DNA of 64,000 bases from NCBI GenBank assembly GCA_002633005.1, contig NMRA01000276.1, positions 75,414-139,413 of the forward strand. The letters are read 5' to 3'. A program made the translations under genes and the position numbers. Shown piece after piece: positions 58,301 to 64,000 of this stretch; position 1 is the first letter of the stretch; the number at the start of each line of letters is the position of its first letter. Under the pieces are notes generated by a model that was not told the origin of the DNA, ran no database searches, and saw only the letters and a list, made by a program, of their open reading frames with translations. Source of the DNA: Phoronis australis. Its lineage: Eukaryota > Phoronida > Phoronidae.

Positions 58301-60123
58301 TTAAGGTTATCTCCAACCTTATTCACAAAACAGGGCCATTTTTACAATATTTTACATGTGTCTAGCAAAATGCCTTATCTTCATTCTTGGGAAACTTCAA
58401 ATACAAAATATGTACTGCATAGCGAGAAAAAAAAGATTTAAGAAAACCACCTTTGAACGACACAACTGCGTGGACATTTGTATACTACTTATCCAAGGTC
58501 AAAGGTAAAAGGGCTTTCAATCAAATCGATATAAGGATAAGAGATTTTGCAACACAGCAACACTCACGATTACTTTCATTCGGCACGCACGAATACAAAA
58601 ATATAGGACCCAAGTTATTTATATTTTGGAACACATGCATTGCAATATTCAAAATACGTTTCTTATGAATCTTACAAGCTGTAAAACGACGTTATTTAAT
58701 TTCATTAAGCTCATTCATTGTCATCCGTTCGAGATGTGATCTGCGGCATGGGCGTATGTGTACAAAACACGTGACTGTTATGTTCCTGAAGTACGAAAAT
58801 TAAGAAACTTTAGCCTGCCGTTATTATTGACAGGGACACGATAAAACAAATTTGGATTTTGACTATAGTCTTGATACAGCGATCTGGCAGACCACTGCGT
58901 CAGTGTCTCCGTTAGACCCAGAAATTTCACACAGCCCCGATAGTTCACCTCGTCCCCAACATGTAGATCGAGCCTTGGACTATACTCCACGGTACAGCTA
59001 ACGACCGTCTGCCTGTGCACACAAAATCTGTGAGTTAACCAGCACTCACCTTGCACGTTGCAGCCGTTTAAGTGAAAAACTATCTAGTAAACGCTATTTT
59101 CTTGCATAATCCTCCGCCTTTTGTAACAAAAAAGTCTGTCGTCGATAACCCGCACACGCACGCTCACTCACTTTCATACGCAGACGAACTTCAAAACAAA
59201 CGTCACGTGACAACAACATGTGTGTTCATCGAGAAATTTTTCTCATGTTGTGGGGTACGATGTAGCGCAGATTTGGACTTAATCTCAATTAATCTGGACT
59301 CCACATGAACTTTAAAAATTGTAGAACATAAGGAAGATTTCAGGTAATTTGTTGAGTCGAAACTATATTTTTATTAAAAAGTTCAAGTTTCCCTATTGAC
59401 GATCGCGATTCAGCGACGCATCAGTTGGCAAGTTTTCGCCCTGTGATGAGCACAATTTTTTGAAAAATTATCGTAATTTAACAACGGAAGTTGATAGCAA
59501 TGCACCACAGTTTTGTAGAAAGACTGCCAAAGGCTACAAATACGTCACAGAGCGTAAATTTGATGAATCCTAGCTTCCGATTTTACCCGTTTGGGAAACT
59601 GCCGTAGGCTACAATAAGCGTCACCTCCCCGTGAAATGAATTTTTCTAAGTGTTTATTAGAGCCAATACAGTATACAGCTTTCCACCAAGGCTAGGTGAT
59701 GCTATGACATTATTCTTTGTTGCATTAGTAACTGGTCTTGGCTAATTATCATTTTATGGCCTGGTCATCCATTCAGCCAAAAGTAGTTCCAGAGGTGGCT
59801 TCTCAGCCAATTATTCACGCATGCTGACTCACAATAGAAGCCTGATAAGAGTGAAGGTGGATAAATGCAGTGTTCCTACAGTTTCTTGTGGTAGTGGATG
59901 TGTTCATGACATGATTAATACAAAAAGTATTTTCATATTCCCTAATAAAAAAGGTTTTTACGTAAATATAATAATGGTACATTAATACAAAAAGTATTTT
60001 CATATTCCCTAATCTTTTTTCTTTCAGAAAATATAATTATACTTTTACTAGTTGACAAAGCTTAGTTTTTTTGATATACGAGTTAGAATAGAGGCCACTA
60101 AATAAGGTTGGAGATAACCTTAA
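58301..60123. mobile_element. TTAA-flanked DNA transposon with 19-bp perfect inverted ends
   Basis: TTAA at 58301-58304 and 60120-60123; ends GGTTATCTCCAACCTTATT and its exact inverse. About 1.8 kb, non-autonomous as far as I can see. A relative of the 1.8-kb TA-type element lies inside (about 59140-59673). A related smaller copy is at 10156-10836. TTAA targets fit Kolobok or piggyBac-like enzymes. Confidence 0.85.
59140..59673. mobile_element. Partial, decayed copy of the 30440-32253 element
   Basis: It aligns by eye to 31690-32253: ACTTCAAAACAAACGTCACG, TGACAACAACATGTGTGTTC, GATTTCAGGTAATTTG and GATAGCAATGCACCACAGTT. The right end (TATTAGAGCCAATACAGTA) is a worn version of the terminal repeat. 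Confidence 0.75.
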
Positions 60124-60261
60124 AATTGCAGAAAAAATTTTCAAGGTGATCAACCGTAACTTCCAGATGTAAACTCTTTTACATGTTTATTCATACCAGT
60201 AGCAAAGAAAGTGCACCTAGGACTGCCCATACCAAAAGACAACTGTTCCATATAAGGACAT

Positions 60262-60490
60262 AGAGATGTTTGCTGCAAGCTTGCGGCAAACTTCATTTGC
60301 ATGGTAAAAGTTTGCTGCATGTTTGCGGCAAGCATGCCGCAAGCTTGCGGCAATGTTTGCGGCTGGGTTGCAGGAAATTTGCATCCACTCTTTGGTCAGA
60401 GTTGATTCTACGTGTTTGCGGCTGGTTTGCAGAAACTTTTGCAGCAAGCTTGCCGCAACTTTGCGGCAAGCTTGCGGCAAGTGTTTGCAG
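60262..60490. repeat. Cluster of TTTGCGGCAA / palindromic motifs
   Basis: About a dozen TTTGC(G/T)GCAAG-type motifs in both orientations within 230 bp, including the perfect palindrome TGCCGCAAGCTTGCGGCA (60335-60352). Several overlapping frames are open on both strands, as expected from such repeats. Confidence 0.8.
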
Positions 60491-60736
60491 GAAGGCTTTT
60501 TTTTTGGTATGGGTGCCTTTTATGAACATTTATAATAATCAAAAAAGCGGCAGTAAAAATGAAAAACTAAATATCAAAGCATAGTAATTCATGGATGTTT
60601 GACCACCGGGGTGGTCAATCAAAGCAGTATGCATCCAACAATGCATAGCGTCACCGGTCATCTACACTTACTAAACGTCTGTTTCACCGATTTCCATTAC
60701 AAGAAGTGTTTCCATAAATATGTGTGACACACCCAC

Positions 60737-60986
60737 CTTCATTAGTCTGATTGTCAACGAGTCGTTGAAACTGGCGAGTAAGACTATTGCCTTGGCCACC
60801 TGATCGAATCCTGTCAGGGTAATCGCCACCATCCACGATAGTCACCTTTACCGCCATACCATAGAGGTCGACCACACCCCACACCAGTGTAGGTGTCCGT
60901 GTAGATGCTATTCCCTGGTCAATACCATTGATGTAGTAGTGTAAATTACTGTTGGATTTACGAATCAAACCAATCCTATCACCTTC
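60737..60986 (-). CDS. NEURL4: NEURL4 exon 2 (end of NHR2 and linker)
   Basis: 250 nt, starts in phase 0 and ends with one base. It begins [20 protein letters not shown] and continues GIDQGIAS...[18 protein letters not shown], the hallmark C-terminal half of an NHR. A polar linker of about 35 residues follows. Acceptor ttactttcag/GAAGG; donor GAAG/gtgggt, a less usual but acceptable 5' splice site. Confidence 0.93.
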
Positions 60987-61344
60987 CTGAAAGTAATAAA
61001 CAAGACTCCCATCACATTATTTTACTTCAGTGAACAAAATTTCTTCTGTATAACTTAATAACCTGTCATGGTAGACTTCATTCAGTTTAGCAGCATAATT
61101 AACCACAAAACATATTCTGCATCATTGAAAAACATGCCATCATAGACTTCAGTTATATTAGCAATTTTAGCAATACGAATGTCTTTTTTATTTTAATTCA
61201 TTATGTTGAAGTCATCATAGAAATCACATTCAACAGTTTTAGTAACTACACTCATTCTCAATCATATAGTAGCATGTCGGGGTATTCATTATGTTGTGTT
61301 TGCAGTCACTGAAATACTGATACTGTATGAAACTCATGCCGAGT

Positions 61345-61505
61345 TCTCAGAGACACCAGACCCAGTTCCCCATGACAAGCGACCCAGTTCCCCATGACAA
61401 GTGACCCAGTTCCCCATAACAAGCGACCCAGTTCCCCATGACAAGTGACCCAGTTCCCCATGACAAGTGACCCAGTTCCCCATGACAAGTGACCCAGTTC
61501 TCAAG
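61345..61505. repeat. 22-bp minisatellite
   Basis: Seven units of GACCCAGTTCCCCATGACAA plus GT. Confidence 0.92.
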
Positions 61506-61871
61506 GATGATTGTTAACAGTGACCCAGTTTAATGTTGAAGACAAGGACACTTTCTAGCCCAGGTTAATGGTGCACGTGACTGTAAGATGAAAAACGGGA
61601 ATTTTTTAATGTATGGTCTCCTGTTGAGGAAATATCATACTATGTATTAAGCAGCCTCTTGATATGCTGAAAAAAGAATCATGTACAACAACAAACTAAA
61701 GGTAAATGGGTTTGGGGAGAAATTTAAAATTCATTATGATCTATAACTTCCATGAGTTCTTAAAAATCAAAGCTTGCTGGAGAGAATGGTTAAAAACTAT
61801 GATCCTCTAGTCAGACAAAATGACCTTGCTACAAATTTGCCATGAGAAAATCAATTAGCATATTGTCTTAC

Positions 61872-61960
61872 TCTCAACTCGTCCAAGTTGAACTCGCCAT
61901 ATTCCCGTCGAGTACCTTTACCATTTGTCAGGATGCCACAGCCACTCATCATAATAGTAC
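61872..61960 (-). CDS. NEURL4: NEURL4 exon 1 in window (middle of an NHR, probably NHR2)
   Basis: 89 nt, begins with two bases of a codon and ends in phase 0. It reads [14 protein letters not shown]...[11 protein letters not shown], the NHR stretch that in the other repeats reads [12 protein letters not shown]...YGYNLDRLR. The acceptor is TGTGTGCAG/GT and the donor GAGA/gtaaga. The acceptor and the first exon bases are part of a 35-bp minisatellite that continues into the intron (61949-62640). The preceding exon is outside the window. Confidence 0.9.
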
Positions 61961-62640
61961 CTGCACACATACAACATACTGTATTATAATAGTAGCAGCA
62001 CACATTCAACTTATTGTATCATAATAGTACCTGCACAAATACAACTTATTGTATCATAATAGTACCTGCACACATACAAATTATTGTATCATAATAGTAG
62101 CTGCACACATACAACTTATTGTATCATAATAGTACCCGCATACATTCAACTTATTGTATCATAATAGTACCTGCACACATACAACTTATTGTATCATAAT
62201 AGTACCTGCATACATTCAACTTATTGTGTCATAGAGGAGGCAGTGTGGCCTGGTTGATAAGTGCTCGCTTTCGTAACTCGAGGTCGTGGGTTCATGTCCC
62301 ACCAGGTCACACTGCTAAACCCTTGAGCCAGGTTTCTAGCTCCTCAGCTCGGTTTTAACCTTTAACCATATATTAATAAAGCATAAAAATATTTCCAGGT
62401 GATCAGTGCAATGGGCCCACATGTGAGGCCTGCGCACGTCTGGTACAACGTGTATCAGACCGCCTGCAATTATTTTTTTTATATATTGTGTCATAATAGT
62501 ACCTGCACACATACAACTTATTGCACCATAATAGTACCTGCATATATACAACTTATTGTATCATAATAGTACCTGCATATATACAACTTATTGTATCAAA
62601 ATAGTACCTGCACACATACAACTTATTGTCACTCCTAGCA
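61949..62640 (-). repeat. 35-bp minisatellite duplicating a 3' splice site, interrupted by a SINE
   Basis: About twelve units of ATAATAGTACCTGCACACAT plus ACAACTTATTGTATC. Read on the minus strand, each carries TGTGTGCAG/GTACTATTATGAT, that is, the acceptor and first bases of exon 1. The SINE splits the array at 62234-62483. Confidence 0.92.
62234..62483 (+). mobile_element. tRNA-derived SINE, apparently full length
   Basis: The 5' part folds like a tRNA: GCAGTGTGGCCTGG pairs with CCAGGTCACACTGC, with an A-box-like TGGCCTGGTTGATAAG and a B box GGGTTCATGTCC. A unique middle and a 3' end (62396-62480) homologous to LINE-A's tail follow, ending in a T-rich run. It is flanked by TATTGTGTCATA (62222-62233 and 62484-62495), a variant differing from the other units of the surrounding array. 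Confidence 0.9.
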
Positions 62641-62959
62641 TTATACACTACCAATGTGCTTGAGACAACATATAAATAACAATACTGGTATCAACATTTA
62701 AAATATCCGTATATCATAACCTATGCCACGTATCTGTTCTGCTGGCAGTAGCTTTTTATATTACACTATCTGCGTTCTTAAACTTCACTTATAAATGGGT
62801 TGGTTTTAGACAGTTCCAGGTATTACAAAGTTTTACTGTTATCAGGTACTTTCCAAAATGCTTACTCTCGGCCATTATCAATTTGACACCCACAGTGAGA
62901 GCTCAGTAGACTCAAAAGTATAAACTAATTTATCTAATATCATTGTCATATATTTTCAA

Positions 62960-64000
62960 AATTACCTGGTTGAGATTTCTGGGGATGGCGACCACAACCC
63001 AGTGGGTTTTAACTGTCATAGGGCATTTGGTAACCAGTAACATCTATCTGAATCACGTGGAATTATTTATTGTGGTACCCAGAATAAAGACCTTGCTCCT
63101 TTTTAAGGTGTAAATGAGTGTCTGGCAAACACTTTCTAGAACACAATTTGTTGTCTGTCATGGGTCATCTGGTACGCCACGATTACTGGTTTTAAGTCAA
63201 TTTTAGCCAGTACCTCAGATATCTAATGTAGTTCAAAGTTTCAATGGCATACTGTGGTTGAGATTTTTGAGGGCTTCTGCCAGGCACAATCCAGAGTGTA
63301 TTTTGTCTGTCATAGAGCATTTATTGACCTAGGGCATTTATTGACCTGTGACATGTATTGAATCTCATGGGACTGGTTTTGTTTGGTACCTCGACTGTAT
63401 GTGCTAGCTCATTTTTGGAGTGTCCTTTTTTGGTTTCTGCCGGACCCATTACAGAGTGCAATTTGTCTGTCATGGATCATTCAATGTTCAGTGCCGTACT
63501 ACTGTTTGTTTTAAATCAGTTTTGGCCGGTACCTCAAAAATCTAGTCTAACTCAAATTTTTGATGGCATACCGTGGTTGAGATTTTTGAGGGTTTCTGCC
63601 AGACACATTCCAGAGTATATTTTGTCCATCATAGGGCATTTAGTGATCTGTGACATGTATTGAATCACATGAAATTGTTTTTTTTGGTACCTCGAATGTA
63701 TGTGCTAGCTCATTTTTGGGGGGTCCTTTTTGGTTTCTGTCGGACCCATTCCAGAGTGCAATTTGTTTGTCATGGGTCATTTGGTGTTCAGTGCCGTACT
63801 GTTGTTCATTTAAAATCAGTTTTGGCCGGTATCTCGAAAACCTAGTCTAGCTCAAATTTTATGGCATACTGTGGTTGACATTTTTGGTTTCTGCTGGGCA
63901 CAACCCAGAGTGTATTTTGTCTGTCATCATGGGGGTTTTAGTGAGCTGTGACATGTATTGAATCATATGGAGTTGATTTTTTGTGGTACCTCGAATGTAT
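62960..64000. repeat. Satellite-like array of about 300-bp units
   Basis: Units begin near 62965, 63252, 63569 and 63868 with CTGTGGTTGAGATTTTTGAG and include TGTATTTTGTCTGTCAT and TTTTGGCCGGTACCTCGA. Within each unit the halves resemble one another (CCAGAGTG.A.TTTGTCTGTCAT), which suggests an original unit of about 150 bp. The array runs off the window. Confidence 0.85.

Larger units (their letters stand above)
3681..61960 (-). other. NEURL4: NEURL4 (Neuralized-like protein 4) gene, 20 exons, 5' end outside window
   Basis: Twenty minus-strand exons with GT-AG borders join in consistent phase into one reading frame of about 1,131 residues plus stop. They encode the second half of one NHR, four complete NHRs and a Cys-rich C-terminal module. 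NHRs are protein-interaction beta-sandwich domains. Vertebrate NEURL4 carries six, is centriolar and binds CP110 and HERC2; the Drosophila orthologue (Bluestreak) acts in Notch-ligand trafficking. Unlike NEURL1 there is no RING finger before the stop; the protein instead ends in the conserved tail with GPQTVGARE and ATVLVGLL, typical of NEURL4. The missing N-terminus (about 430-470 residues by comparison with human) should lie to the right of 62 kb. Introns are up to 13.4 kb and full of repeats. What I see: frame, splice sites and motifs. What is known: the family's architecture and partners. Inferred: orthology. Confidence 0.95.

Noticed and set aside
58778-59056. Minus-strand frame of 92 codons (EYSPRLDLHVGDEVNYRG...)
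   Set aside because: It lies within the TTAA element, has no NHR or other domain motif, and phase analysis joins exons 2 and 3 without it.
60270-60584. Overlapping frames of about 70-100 codons on both strands
   Set aside because: By-products of the GCGGCAA motif cluster; the peptides are low-complexity and frame-independent.
62240-62320. Possible tRNA gene
   Set aside because: The fold and B box resemble a tRNA, but the sequence is the head of a SINE with a LINE-like tail and target duplication; no proper anticodon arm was evident.

Overview
The window is animal genomic DNA: AT-rich, intron-rich, with GT-AG introns and dense decayed transposons and minisatellites. The main gene is a many-domain Neuralized-like gene on the minus strand, read right to left. 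I could reconstruct 20 coding exons between 61960 and 3681. Every exon junction keeps reading phase, and the exons together give about 1,131 residues ending in a stop. Five repeats of the Neuralized homology repeat (NHR) type, followed by a Cys-rich C-terminal module, identify it as NEURL4. Human NEURL4 has six NHRs and about 1,560 residues, so the first NHR, the start of the second and the promoter should lie beyond the right edge. The transposon set (Kolobok-like, hAT-like, RNase H-bearing LINE, tRNA-derived SINE) and the repeat style suggest a marine or other non-insect invertebrate. I cannot name the phylum.

Layout: 1-376 is the last exon of an unidentified plus-strand gene, convergent with NEURL4. 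377-3680 holds the 3' ends of both genes. 3681-61960 is NEURL4, whose introns carry nearly everything else. These include a decayed LINE with RNase H (4.1-8.8 kb), TTAA-flanked elements (10.2-10.8, 38.2-39.4 and 58.3-60.1 kb), a hAT-like element with a zinc-finger remnant (23.0-24.3 kb), TA-flanked elements (30.4-32.3, 44.2-46.1, 46.8-50.1 kb and a decayed copy at 12.7-14.0 kb), and a second LINE (42.2-53.1 kb) split by nested insertions. One insertion contains a 671-base assembly gap. From 62.96 kb to the end there is a satellite-like array.

Three observations stand out. First, three separate minisatellites (17.55-17.86, 40.76-40.96 and 61.95-62.64 kb) are tandem copies of an exon-intron junction of NEURL4, splice site included. 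In each, my reading shows that the copies away from the exon body would bring in an early stop. Second, a repeat family in four introns is built of roughly 150-bp modules, each with a CTCF-like motif in one orientation. Third, a tRNA-derived SINE has the same 3' tail as the RNase H-bearing LINE, which suggests that the LINE mobilises the SINE.

No prokaryotic features, CRISPR arrays or functional tRNA/rRNA genes were seen. All function calls come from reading motifs, without database searches.
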